From: Vanessa cardui
Lineage: Eukaryota; Arthropoda; Insecta; Lepidoptera; Nymphalidae
Length of the DNA: 64,000 nt
NCBI RefSeq assembly: GCF_905220365.1
Contig: NC_061131.1
Location: forward strand, 5,022,001-5,086,000
Reading direction: 5' to 3'
The notes under the pieces are model-generated. The model saw only the letters and a list, made by a program, of their open reading frames with translations. It was not told the origin of the DNA and searched no databases. Below are positions 1-12,300 of this stretch, one piece after another. Numbering within the stretch: the stretch's first letter is position 1; each line of letters opens with the position of its first letter. The position numbers and the translations under genes are program-made.

Positions 1-869
1 AGTGAAGGAGAAATGAGCCACGCTATTTTAACCGTTGTAATTTTAGCCATTTAGATGATTTTGCTATGCACATCCCCATTTATTCCAAATAGACATAGGG
101 AATGAACCATTAGCAAATGCATTCCCATAGATAATAGGTGTGAGGCAAGGTTTGCCATAAAATTAAACTAATAAATATTTACTTGAAACATGTGAATCTG
201 CTTGTGTTGATTAATAAGGTATTTATCATAAAAAATTTCAAAAATATTGTCACCATTTTAAAATATATATCAAAATATAGGTTTATCTCACACAAATTAT
301 TATTCCAATCGGACTGATAGGTATTGAGATTATCACTTTCAAACAAAAAAGGTTTATGGCAAAAGTGTGGCAATTCAGACCTGACCAGTTAAATTGATAT
401 ACAGCAGCAATATTACTAATAGCAAATCCTTACCTTTAGCATACATCTTTAATTGGTTTTAAAATAGCTAATGAGCTAATTTGAACTCAGACTCATCAAT
501 TTTATTTTAATAATTCACATAACTCTTTTATCGGGCAGGAACAAAAAACAAAAAATCGGTTTTTCATAGCATAAGTACACGTTCTTGGGTGATGATTCTG
601 ACGTTGACATTTGAAATTTGAAAGCTACCAGTAAAATATTTCTGTTTTTATGTAAGATTATTTTTTGTTAATAATACAACCTAAAGTTATTTTAAATATT
701 GGGGAATTTAGCTAGATTAGGACAGTGGGAAAATAGTTCCCTGTGCCCGATTAAGGGTTATTTTTACTTTTGTTCGTACCAATTGTACAAATGTTATTAA
801 CATAAGAATTATTAACATTAAATGCTTAAATATATTCAAATATGAACTAAAACTAGTAACTGTATAAAT

Positions 870-990
870 CTTGACCGCGTGGAATGGTGGCAAGAATGCT
901 GGCAGCATTTCCCCGTTGAATCGCAATTCCGATCCTCTAGGCAAAAAACGAATCAGCCCTCCTGTCACCAGTGGAGGCAATGAGGCGAGC
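870..990 (+). repeat. Dispersed repeat fragment, pair with 40765-40882
   Basis: This GC-richer stretch (GGAATGGTGGCAAGAATG, then CGTTGAATCGCAATTC and GCAAAAAACGAATCAGCC) matches the reverse complement of 40765-40882 (GCGATTCAACGG, CTTGCCACCATTC). The family name is unknown to me. Confidence 0.55.
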
Positions 991-1458
991 TGTTATACTT
1001 TTAATGAAGCTTTTTGCACCACTACTCCAAGGGCCAAGCGTTACGACAGCAAATGGAATAAAAAAGTAATTTTACAAATATAATGATATTTTGAAATTTA
1101 GATTTTCAAGTGAGGAGAAATTATTGAAACTATTAGGTATCCCCACAATGGCACAAAATATAAGTACATTTCTAAACATTTTCCTATGAAACAACGAATT
1201 AATTGTGTTTATATTCAATCGCAATACACAATTAAATACTAATCACATTTACAAAGATGTTATTTAGTCATTACCCGCGGCTAAAACTTAAACTTCAAAG
1301 TAATTTAACTAAGATGCGGGAACCAATTGTTTCCATTCGTTTAGTGTTGATTTTCACGTTGAATTATTTATTAGGCTTAAACACCTCTAAGTAAATTATA
1401 TTTTAGATTAAATAAAGCGTTTATGCGACAGTCATTACAGACAACAACAGAGTACAGG

Positions 1459-1736
1459 AGCCTGTAAAAATCCCACTGCTGGGCGGGCTGGCTTCGGAAC
1501 ATATAACACCAAACTGTTCCAATGCGGTTTGGTGGAATATACATGTGGCAGCATTTCTATGAAATTAGACACATGCAGGTTTCCTCACCATGTTTTCCTG
1601 CACCGCCAAGCACGAGATTAATTATAAACACAAAATATTAAGCACATCAATATTGAGCGGTGCTTGCCTGGGTTTGAACCCGCTATCATCGGTTAAGATA
1701 ACCTAATCTAACCTAACCACTGGGCCATCTCGGCTC
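1459..1736 (-). mobile_element. tRNA-derived SINE family 1, near full-length
   Basis: On the minus strand it reads from a tRNA-like head (A box TGGCCCAGTGGTTAG, B box GGTTCAAACCC) through CGTGCTTGGCGGTG and GAAACCTGCATGTGTCTAA to CCCAGCAGTGGG and a GTTGTTG-type tail. It matches the copies near 19.1, 29.6, 35.7, 45.2 and 55.4 kb. The head carries a small internal duplication of the form TAACCTAA. Confidence 0.85.
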
Positions 1737-1907
1737 AAACAGACATTAAGATTTTAAATAACATATTCATTGAATTTATTTACTTCTTATAATGCAAAAC
1801 TGTATACATACCTATAATTACAGGACATTGTCCCAATTCGATATTACAGCACAATAAACAATAATATTTAAAATATGACTCTCTATATAGTATAGGATAC
1901 TAGCGAC

Positions 1908-2166
1908 CCACCCCGGCTTCGCACGGGTGCAATACTGATACTAAATATACTACAGAATTTGTTTATTTACGACATCACATTGCAAACTTCTCAAATTATC
2001 AGTGTTTCTTTACTATATTGTTCATATATTATATACACAAACTTTCCCATCGAATCACACTATCTATTAAAAAAAACCGCATCAAAATCTGTTGCTTAAT
2101 TTAAAAAGATTTAAGCGTACAAAGGGACATAGGGACAGAAAAAGCGACTTTGTTTTATATTATGTA
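1908..2166 (+). repeat. Interspersed repeat, 'CGGCTTCGCACGGG' family, copy 1
   Basis: It begins CTAGCGACCCACCCCGGC and continues GCACGGGTGCAATACTGA, then TATCTATTAAAAAAAACCGC. Copy 2 at 6583-6798 shares all these blocks. The family is very common in butterfly genomes, probably a non-autonomous or LINE 3'-end sequence; its name is unknown to me. Confidence 0.7.
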
Positions 2167-2299
2167 GAGACATTCTAAGTAGCAATTATTGTAAGCTAAC
2201 TCAGGATGCAACAAAACAAATCCACTTTGTCTGCTATCACATTCAGAGTATGTAACGTAAATTACTAATAATAATAAGTAGAAAGTAAGACACTTTTTT

Positions 2300-2400
2300 T
2301 GTGTTCCGGTTTGGGTGAGTAAGCCAGTGTAACAGACACAAGGGACATAATATAATCGCTCCCCAGATTGCTAACGCCTTGGTAAGGAGTGGTAATTATT
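2300..2400 (+). repeat. ~280-bp interspersed family, partial copy
   Basis: It contains TGTTCCGGTTTGGGTGAG, GCCAGTGTAACAGACACA and AGGGACATAAT, matching the full copy at 33331-33605 in the same orientation. Confidence 0.7.
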
Positions 2401-3135
2401 CTAACATCTTCAATATCCGGCGACTGTCAATAGCAATGTGATACATGAAAAATAAAGAAAATATTCAATCTAATTATTTACATAATTATTTATTTAAAAC
2501 ACAAATAAACCCCAGGGACGATCACATGATTAAATTATAATCCTTATCCGAACCTTTTAGAGCGTAAAATTGCGTGAAATTTATAATTATATCAGTAATC
2601 CCAAAAGCAAAGTAATCCTTCCAAAAAATGTATACGGATAAATATTTCAATTATTCCTTGAAATAAAATATAAAATCTAAATATCTAGCGTTAAAAATAT
2701 TTTTACATCAATAGTTCTATTTTGAATATTTAATTTAAAACACAAAATAAGTGCTTATTGTACAATTAGTCAGGTCAGTTGGTTTGATTGCTAAACGCAT
2801 TATCTACCAGACATGCTTAGGAAAGAGAAAAGACTTTGTCGGGTCAAAGGAAAATCGGTTTATTAAAAAGAAAATCAATTTATTCGTTATCAACACATAT
2901 ACATTACATAATATTTTATTAACGTACCGCATTAAAAAGTAGAGCGTATTAAAATTCCATTAGGTAATAAGTATACAGAAGAACCCATTAAAATATGTCG
3001 TTTCATAAAACTCGTTTAAAATTCGAAACACATTTTGAACTATCGATATTAAACTAGCGCCTATTTTTATACAGCAAAAACAATCTTTTCAGGAAATTTC
3101 AAGCTCGCTCAAGATATGGCACCATTTCTGGCGAA

Positions 3136-3318
3136 ATGAATTACGTGACGTTGAAAACGTTTAAAATGAAATTCACACTTTACATACTGGCAGTTATATT
3201 CGCATCATGCTCTTGCCAGATGAATGATTCTGATACTTATTTGAGTAAATTTGTAGCAGACTTGTGGATTGATGGAATGGATGTTTTGAGAATTATTTCG
3301 AGAGATTGCACAAAAAAG
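3136..3318 (+). CDS. Osiris gene coding exon 1 (signal peptide, first Cys)
   Basis: The exon encodes residues 1-61 and ends in phase 0 at a GT donor (AAG|GTATTA). Two in-frame ATGs lie at 3136 and 3166. The second has the context AAAATGA and is followed at once by the hydrophobic signal core, so it may be the real start. The family's first conserved cysteine is C58. Confidence 0.88.
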
Positions 3319-6300
3319 GTATTACAACTATTTTGCAATAAATGCAAATTAATTATCTGTGAACAATTCTATTTAAAAATTGTTATTTTTCTACAAGGTT
3401 TTCGACTATTTTTCTTATTTAGAATTTAGAATTTGAATTTAGATCTTTCTCCAATTGTGTTTCGTGAATTTAAATATGGAACATATCACGATTAATAAAC
3501 AAAGTGAGCAAAAAAAGTGATGATTAATCTATAATAGATTCAATTGAGTCACATTTTTTTAATTTGCTTCGATATTTAAATTTTTATTGAAACAAATGTT
3601 TAATTATTTCATTATTTTGTATCTCACAGACTCTGCGAAAAGCCACATGTGTATGTTGGTACATTTACAACTCTGCGATTTTTACTAAATGAAAAAAAAA
3701 TCGTTTTTTTTTGTTCTATAAAAAGTGCTACTGGTCATAGCGTGAAAACCGAGACAGATAAAAATTTTCTACACATGGCTTCTGGTTTTGTCTCATAAAG
3801 TTTTTATTAAAAAATCTTCGATATGTTTGAAACAATTACAATATTCTTTGTACCTAACTTCATAATATAATAAAATATAACAAAATGAAGTTAGCGCTAC
3901 TGATTTATTACATCCAGTTTGATTAATAAAAAAAATGGACTACAACCTTTTTTCTTTAAATATAAATGAGACTAACCAAAGAGTACATCTCCAAAATAAA
4001 TAAAATAGAATATAGAATAAATATTCAAATTTATAATCCGATAAAGACTTAGTTCGATGAAAATGAATAAAATAAACACGAATTGATAATATGATAATCT
4101 CTTTTTTAGAAGTCGTTTAAAAATATCAAGTAAGCCTCTTATTTCAAGTAGATATGTTTTCTTTAAATAAGAGACTAGTCGAATTCATACAAATGTAATA
4201 TTTATTATATTTTTAAAGATGTTTTCTATATAATATCGCATAGTCGATAAAAAGTGATGACCTTATTATGTAAGAGTTTGCTATAAACATTTTATAGCTC
4301 GTTTTATTACATGAAAAAACAATTTACCTCGAGGTAGAAAGAGGTTGACACAGTCATTTAATAATGTGAAAATAAATTTTGTTCAACTAAAATGTAAATG
4401 ATGATAAATGTTGTCTTTTTACACTAAAACAGGCAGAGGTTAATAATAATAATCCATTCGAAGTTGTCCTTCTAGAATATTCCAGAATTTTATTATTTTT
4501 TTTTTAAGTAAAGGTCACCGATTTATTTTTAGCCAGTTGCGGTTTAATTAATTAAAATTAAAGTGTTGCAAGGCATACTTTTGCTGCAAGCGATATTACG
4601 ATATTTAAAAAATAAACATTATAAGTAATTTTTAACGTATTGGTGTATGCTTTTTTTTAATAATATTATCATGACTAGCGTACCTTATACTTTTTATGTT
4701 ATGTTTATTTTTTCAGTACAAAGATGTGAAAGAAATTATTAATAATAAGGAATATTATCCGAAGTTCGTAAGATGTGTTAAAAGAAAGTCGTTAAACGCT
4801 CTGGACCGTAGCTTGAGTCTCGACGTCGTTCCCATCGTAGATGGAGTGAATTTAGTTCGTTTTGAACTTATCGATCATTCAGGAAACATCTTAAGAGAAA
4901 ATGAGACAAGGTATGTATTGTATGACTTCTATTTTTAAACCATTGACGAAAAAACAAGAATGTTTTAGATTCAGTTTCGTATGAATGTTGTGTAGTAGTA
5001 AGTGTAAGTAGTTTGTAGTAAATATAAGAAAAATATCAACACTGTAACTTTTATGAGTCGTTTCTTTGGTTAATTTGTGTGAATTTAAACGACTAATTAC
5101 GCGAGAGCTATTATAGTTTACAAGTATTATCTTACGCTCTAAGGCTGTACGTACGTACGAGGAGGCTGACTGATGGAGGATGACTGTTTATACTTTAAGA
5201 ATGACTCAAACATTGCCGCAGATAGATTTTATACCATTGAGAAGCATTTTTCTCGGAATGCTTTGCAGATCTGTTCGATGGTATAATATATTAATTTATT
5301 AGCCAGTGAAGAGTTTCGCCTTTTCTTATGATTGTCAGTCTCGTTTACTTGCCATTTAACCAATTGGTAAAATTGCAATTGTATAAAATGCAAAACAATT
5401 AAAACCATTAAATTCGTTTTTTTTAAATTAAAAGTAGACTATAATACCAGAGTTTCTGATTTACGTTTATAGACATACGTTTGTTTATTTAATAGTAAGA
5501 TTCAATTCTTCACTCTCAAATGAATTTAATTTTGCAATATAATAAAATAAACATACAAAATTATGATACTAAGCAAGTAAAAAAGTACGATAAGGAAAAT
5601 AAGATGTGTGGGTTGAACAATAGGGTGAAAATCTATTCGATATGTGTTGAATGACATTTCGTATGGTATAAGAATGATATTATTATCATTCATAGAATTT
5701 ATAACATAATATTATAATGCTTATATTTCGGGGAACGTGAGGCGATGACGAAGTTTAACGGCGATGACGCACATCTAACACTGCTTTTATAAAAGTCAAT
5801 GTCAAAGTATTTCATAGATAGAATTAAAGCCATATACTTAAGGTACTGTAGTGTATTTACGTAGGTATTAAGATACTAAATTCAAAAACTGTTTTTTTGT
5901 GTATGTATAGTATTGAATTTGACATTGTTGTGTGTATACCAAATTCTGTTGAATATTTTCATTTTTACAATGATATATCAATTATCGTGTCTCGCAATTA
6001 AGGCATGCGTTGTGCTGACGTGACTTGCCGGCAAACGTCTCATACTTTAATTATTTGTGTTTGTACAGTTTATTGGTTTTATTTAATTGTAAATTAATTT
6101 ATTATTGATTAATTTTTGAAGTTTCATTTCTAACATGACGATCATTTATTTATTGATATACATATAATTAACACCTTAATGGCACACAGTAGACATGTTT
6201 CGTTTATTCTACAAACATAGTAATTAAAGGATATTATATTCAATTACGACGATAATTAAAGATACACGTAACTGTAATATATTTTGACAATATTATCATT

Positions 6301-9300
6301 GATACAATAGCTTTTTCAGTAGCCGAGATGTAAAACAGGAATCTTCAACAACGGTGAAATTCCGCCACGTGCGGATAATAATATATTATCAACAGATATT
6401 AGGGCAGCGTCGTTTAATTAACTTGAATCCTTTTTTTAAAAAACCTTCGCCCATCTTTAGAACATTTACAGATTCGTGTTTTATTGTCTGTGGTCTATGG
6501 TTTCAACACCAGGCCCATGAGCCTAATGCATAAAAAAAAACTTGGACATAAAAGAGCTAAGAGAATCCATTTCTATTTCAACTGACGTCTCACCCCGTCT
6601 TCGCACGGGTGCAATGCTGATACTAAATATACTACAGAATATTTATTGCCTCTTCGCTATATTTTCCATGTAATATATACAAAAACCTTCCTCTCGAATC
6701 ATTCTATCTATTAAAAAAACCGCATCAATATGAGTCGCTTAATTTTAAAAATATAAGCATAAGGACATACAGCGGTAAGTGAGTGTTTTATACTACGTAA
6801 CGGTTTCCCGAAGATTTTAATAACACGTATCTTATATTAAATAGTGATAAATCACAATTTCGAGAAGGCGTCGAGATGTGTCGGCTGTAAGAGGTAAGGT
6901 TAATGCACTCGAAATAATTTGTCAACGTCATGTAAAGTTGGTTTCAAATACAATTGTGTAAGCGCTCCGGTTTCGTCGATGTGGCAAAACAATACAGTAG
7001 GTAGAATAAATATTTATAGCTTAATAAATTTTATAACGATCGCCTGCAGTTTGATTGACGTAAACATTTAACACATAAAAACACGAGTCGTTTTGATGTC
7101 CGTTGCAATGCAGCGGTCCAATGGATTTGAATATAGAAATTTTAAACCAATTGGAATCCTATAATTTATGTGTTCAACATTTTATCAACAAAAGAAATTT
7201 TCAACTGAAAACTATTCATACAAAGTATGATTAACCCCTATTATTACTATAAATGTACAATGAAAAGCATATATAACGATTTATATCTTCAATATAACCT
7301 ATTCAAATAATATACCTATATACTTTAAAAATGGGCTATATTAAAATACATAAATATAAATGTATTGTATGTATTGGAGTTATTTATAGTGTAAAAATTT
7401 ATGATTTGCTGTTTTTTTTTAAATCTTATTACTAATATTATTTTTATATATTTGCATGTTAAACATACAGGTATATTTTCAAGGACGTTTGGAGTCTATA
7501 AAAGTAATTATGTCGAATCCGTTTATTTCCGTAAATTTTTATTAGTTATATGTATATTTGTTCTTTTAATTGTTTAATTGAACGTCGACCGCGCAATACA
7601 TTCAGATGGGGTTAAATACCTAACCAGTAAGAAACAGTTAAACAAAATACAAATATGCTCTATGCTCTGGTTTCTTCAATAAAGTACGGTATTAAAACGC
7701 ATCACAAACGCATAGACGCCAATACTTTACGGACTACGCTTTCAAATCGCGAAAGCGCAGCAAATGCAAAGACAGAGCAACGTTCAAAGAAGAGAATTAT
7801 TGAGCTAAATAAATAGTAATAATTAATGTTACGTTCATATTCAATGGTCACAATGCACTGCAGTACACGATCATATATAAGCTTTATTACTATAAGCATA
7901 AAACTCAAAGTTGCAACAACAGCAGTGGAACATGCCTACGGTAAATTCGAAACAGTACACCAATAGAAAACGCTACGTCTATACGGTCTCGTATAGTATA
8001 CTACGACACAACTTAGATGTAGCATCGGCAAAATTCGTAAAACCGATCACATCCGAATTAAGTACGCTATCCCAAATTATCAATATTTTCTATTTATATG
8101 AATATGATGACACAAACGTAATAACTTGTAATATCAATTTGACGCGTCGATTTATATGCACTTGCTTTCACGGTTTGATTTAACGTGAGAATCTATAGCG
8201 AAGAATAGCGTCGAATGGCGCGATAGGGAACTATTTCTATTGGTTGTATAAAGCGTTTTAATGGATTTGCCGATGCTACATCTAAGTTGTGTCGTACTAT
8301 ACGTATGTCATTCAATTTGCTCTAGCGTTATGAAACGATAAAAACATAAGTGTATTGCAAGCGTGAATTGAAATATGAAACTAATACGTATGAACGATCC
8401 AATTTATATTGAATATGGACTATAAACAAGATTTTTATTGTACGTATTAATATGACCTGACATTATAATTTTATAACAAACTTCACTAAGTTGACTTGTT
8501 TCAAGGCGAATTTGTAAAGATACTATATCTTATTAGAGGTCCTGTTTATTGGTTAACATGAATAACAATTGTAAATATTCAAGTTATTAACATATGTTAA
8601 AAAAGTAACGCCACAAAAATAACCAAACAGAAGCAACATTAAACTTATATGATTTGATGACATTGAAAATAACGATTTGATTTCTATAACGATTATTGGA
8701 AAAGGAAATATATTCGTAGTTTGACAGTAGTCTTTTATATGGGTACATAGTATATAAGGAAGTCAATTTCTCCTCCTGTAATTTTTATGTATGGTTACAA
8801 CTGAGGAGATACATTAAAGTATTTGTTGTTATTAGGTTCTAAAATTGCCGTTATGATTATGGTGAAATTTCGATCCACAGGCAAACACAAGTTCATAAAA
8901 AAATTATGCTATTGGTTGTCGAACAGGCATATGTGCCTACACGTGGTCACCACGCTCATAGACAATGGCGCTGCAAAAAACATTAACTTTCATTGCCAAT
9001 GCACCACCAACCATTTAATTAACATTGAATTAAATAGATCTTTTTTTTAGTTCGTGGACTGAAAGAGAGCTGGAGGAAGACGAATGGAAAAATCTTGCCC
9101 TAAAACGATTAGCGAGAGTATTCCACACTCATGTCATAAAGTTCGACTTTGAAGATGACAACATTTATGATAAAGGTAAGTTTACAATTGTCTAATTGAC
9201 TTTATTTAATGACTAGCTACCCACCCCTCGTATTCGAGGGGTGAGTAGCTAGTATAGCGATAAATTACTTAAAATTTGACGATTTAAAAGCATATTTAGT

Positions 9301-12300
9301 TTTGGCATAGATCTATTCACTCGAGGGCACATCCCTCTACGATTTTCTTTTGCAGTTTTAATATTATAAACTGAAATAATAAAATCTTTGTGTATTTTTT
9401 TTTAACTTTGACGTTTCGTTCACACTAGGACATCATGTAAGCACGCTTCACTCACTCACGCCAATGCACGTCGTACAATCTTATATACATAGATGATAAA
9501 AAGCGTGTTTAGCATACGTTGAGTTTTCCAGGATATTAATTTTATTGTAATTTATCTTACATGTAATTTGACTGTCAAAAATGAGTAAGTACTGAGTTAT
9601 GCCAGTTTTATTTTGATAGAACCTACATTCCAACCTGCTGGTATATTATTATTTTCTTTTTTTTCTTATTGAAATTAGGGACTTACATCCGACACAGGTA
9701 TGTAAGTCCAATTGTCCGTAGAATCACAATTTAATAGTACTAATTCGAATCTACTTGTTATATTTTTATTGTTAAAGAGCAATCAATGATAAAGAAATAT
9801 GAAATATTTATTAAATTAAAAAGTTAAAATAAAGGTAATCAATAAGCGTGCAAACGATTGACAGATACAGTGTGTCATGGACATGGAAATGAATGAATAA
9901 AAATAGCATATCACAACCATAACACGAATTAACCCAGATATCATACATGCGAGTGTAGGCGTGGGTAGCTTATAATATATATCTACAGTGTTATGCAATA
10001 TGTAAAATTTTACCTTCATTACGTGTCTATACATTATAATTTGAGGTTCGTTTTGAACGTACTATATAAACATTGTAGAAACCTTATACTTGTCACAGGT
10101 GATTATTGACCACTGGACAAGTGTCACACTGATTGTATATATATTTTTACATATGTTATATAGATTGATGGACTGAAAAATGGACCAGTTGATGATAAAT
10201 AGAAATATGAATCAAACATTCTAAAACAAAGCCTGGAAAATAAGAATTTATGTCTGTTTATTCATCCTTCAAACCGGAACACAACAATATTACTATTCTT
10301 GTTTGGCGTTAGAATTTATAATTATTGCATAAAGCGCAATAGTTTATGGATGTATGTAGCAATATTTTATCTGAAACATAAAGTTTTCTAATCATGATGA
10401 TATAAATTAAAAACACAAGTTAAGCTTATTGATTATTGAAATATTTTATATGAAAACTTAATATAAGTTATAATATCGATACCCACACAGTCTCTATCAG
10501 TTGTTTATTATCATCCTGTCCGATTTCGGGAACACCGGCGGAAAAATTAGCCACCTGCGCGGATAACAGGACATTCGTATATATACACAGTTGCATTCTC
10601 TTATTCCGACTAAACGGAAAATCCGACACATCCGTCCGAATCGTAAAGAGAAACCTAGAAGACCTAGGACTAGAAGCGTTATGTCAAGGTATACCAAACT
10701 GTTAACTTCCAGACCCCGGATTGATACTGAAAGTAACGACGAAAAAAACCAACAATATTTTAATAGTCCGCCAGCCAGTTTTAGTCTTATACCTGCTTAT
10801 ACCTTACGATTACAATAGGCCACAGGCCTAATGACTTGTCAAATTTATATAAGAATGTCGTAACTAAACCAGGTTTATTAAAAGAAAAAAAAACTTCGTA
10901 AGAAACTTATCTTGTTTATAAGTTCGAAGCATTTACATTATTATTAAGAGTTATTATTTCATATTTCATTTTAATAAATTCATCTCATGTAACTTTGTTT
11001 TATAATAACTCACTAATTATATTCCTTCAACTTTAATAACCGGGGAATATTCAGTAAATTTAATACATAATTGTAGTAACGTTGTTAAATGTAACTGGAG
11101 TGTTTCTCTACATAATGAGAAATCAGACAGTGGTGATGAGAAATATACGAATTTAAAACGTATCATGAATAAATCTGACATATAGAATTTGATGAACATT
11201 ACCTAACCTGTTTATTAGGGTTGGTTTGTGGTTGTTCAAAATAGATAGAATAATTTTAGGAAGTTAACAATAATTCGCATAAAATTTAAAATTAGAACAG
11301 ATTTTACAAAACTTATAAATCCCATCGAACCCAGATTTGCTAAAAATAGTTGAGTGGTATCATAAAAATAGGTAAGACTAAATTTTAAATCACGCGTGAC
11401 CAGTAAACAATGGGTAGCTTGGAGTGAGCAGAGAGAGTGCTAGTTGCACAGAAAATATTGGACATTTACAATATTGGACTACCACAAATTAGAATAAGCA
11501 AAATATATTGTTTTGTCACTATTGATGGCGTTGTGAACGGGACACATGGATTTCAAACAAAAATCATTGTACCTGGTACCGGCTGGCACCATATGTTTTT
11601 TACAGAGTATCGTTATTTCCAAATCTTCTTAATAATGATGGAAGTCTTCGGTCTTAATAATGATTGATTGTCTCCGTAACTGATTGTTAGTTTAGTTTAG
11701 TAGAAGTAAAAGTTACCCTACGGAGCGTTTCCTTAGGGTAACTTTTGTGGAATATAATCCTATTTATGAATAATGATGCTGTCTTCCTGACCGGTGTCGG
11801 TCATTGTGGTCATACTCAAGGCGAACTAACCATTTGAATAGAATATAACGGATATATGAATGAAAATTTCAGTAGTTTTTCATATAGTATATTGGGTCAT
11901 ACAGCAAGTTGTCACCAACGCCCATAGACATTGGCACTGACAAACATATTAACCAATCCTTACATCGCCAATGCGCCGCTAACCTTAGGAATCAAGATGT
12001 TATGTCACGTGTGTCTGTAGTCACTGGCTCACTCACACTTCAAACCACGGTATAAAAATACCGAATGTTGCTGTTTTAGTGAATGTATTAGTCTTGAGTG
12101 TATGTTTGCAGTTGAATACAGAGGTCGACGTCGTCATCACATGATGACCATGATGATGTTTGGAATCGTGTCCATTGGGATGGTCCTTATACCTATGGGC
12201 TTTCAATTTCTTGCCGTGTTGGGTGGGAAAGCACTCCTCTTGGCCAAGATGGCGCTCATACTTGCATCGATACAAGGACTTAAAAAGGTAACTATAAAAA

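Larger units (their letters stand above)
1..3067. other. Upstream region with no gene seen
   Basis: No coding exon is recognised. Short open frames at 179-373, 717-1083 and 2751-2942 have no family likeness or splice support. Repeat pieces are listed separately: about 870-985, 1459-1736, 1908-2166 and 2300-2400. A weak TATA-like TATAC at about 3068 with TTTTCAGG at 3087 could be the Osiris core promoter. Confidence 0.5.
4911..9050 (+). other. Osiris intron 2
   Basis: A 4.1-kb intron with GTATGT donor and TTTTTTTTAG acceptor. It holds a repeat copy (6583-6798), MITE copy A (7992-8301) and a piece of the ~280-bp family just before the acceptor (8924-9013). The 90-codon open frame at 7911-8183 is mostly MITE. 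Confidence 0.75.
9176..12111 (+). other. Osiris intron 3
   Basis: A 2.9-kb intron (GTAAGT to TTTGCAG). It holds a palindrome (9213-9252), two shorter hairpins (9679-9709, 11708-11746) and two pieces of the ~280-bp family (10258-10318, 11906-12048). About 10490-10860 resembles a common lepidopteran repeat (CTCTTATTCCGACTAAACGG) but has no second copy here. Confidence 0.7.

Noticed and set aside
7911..8183. 90-codon open frame
   Set aside because: It is mostly MITE copy A and has no protein likeness.
12033..12275. Minus-strand His/Lys-rich open frame
   Set aside because: It is the antisense of Osiris exon 4 and has no support of its own.
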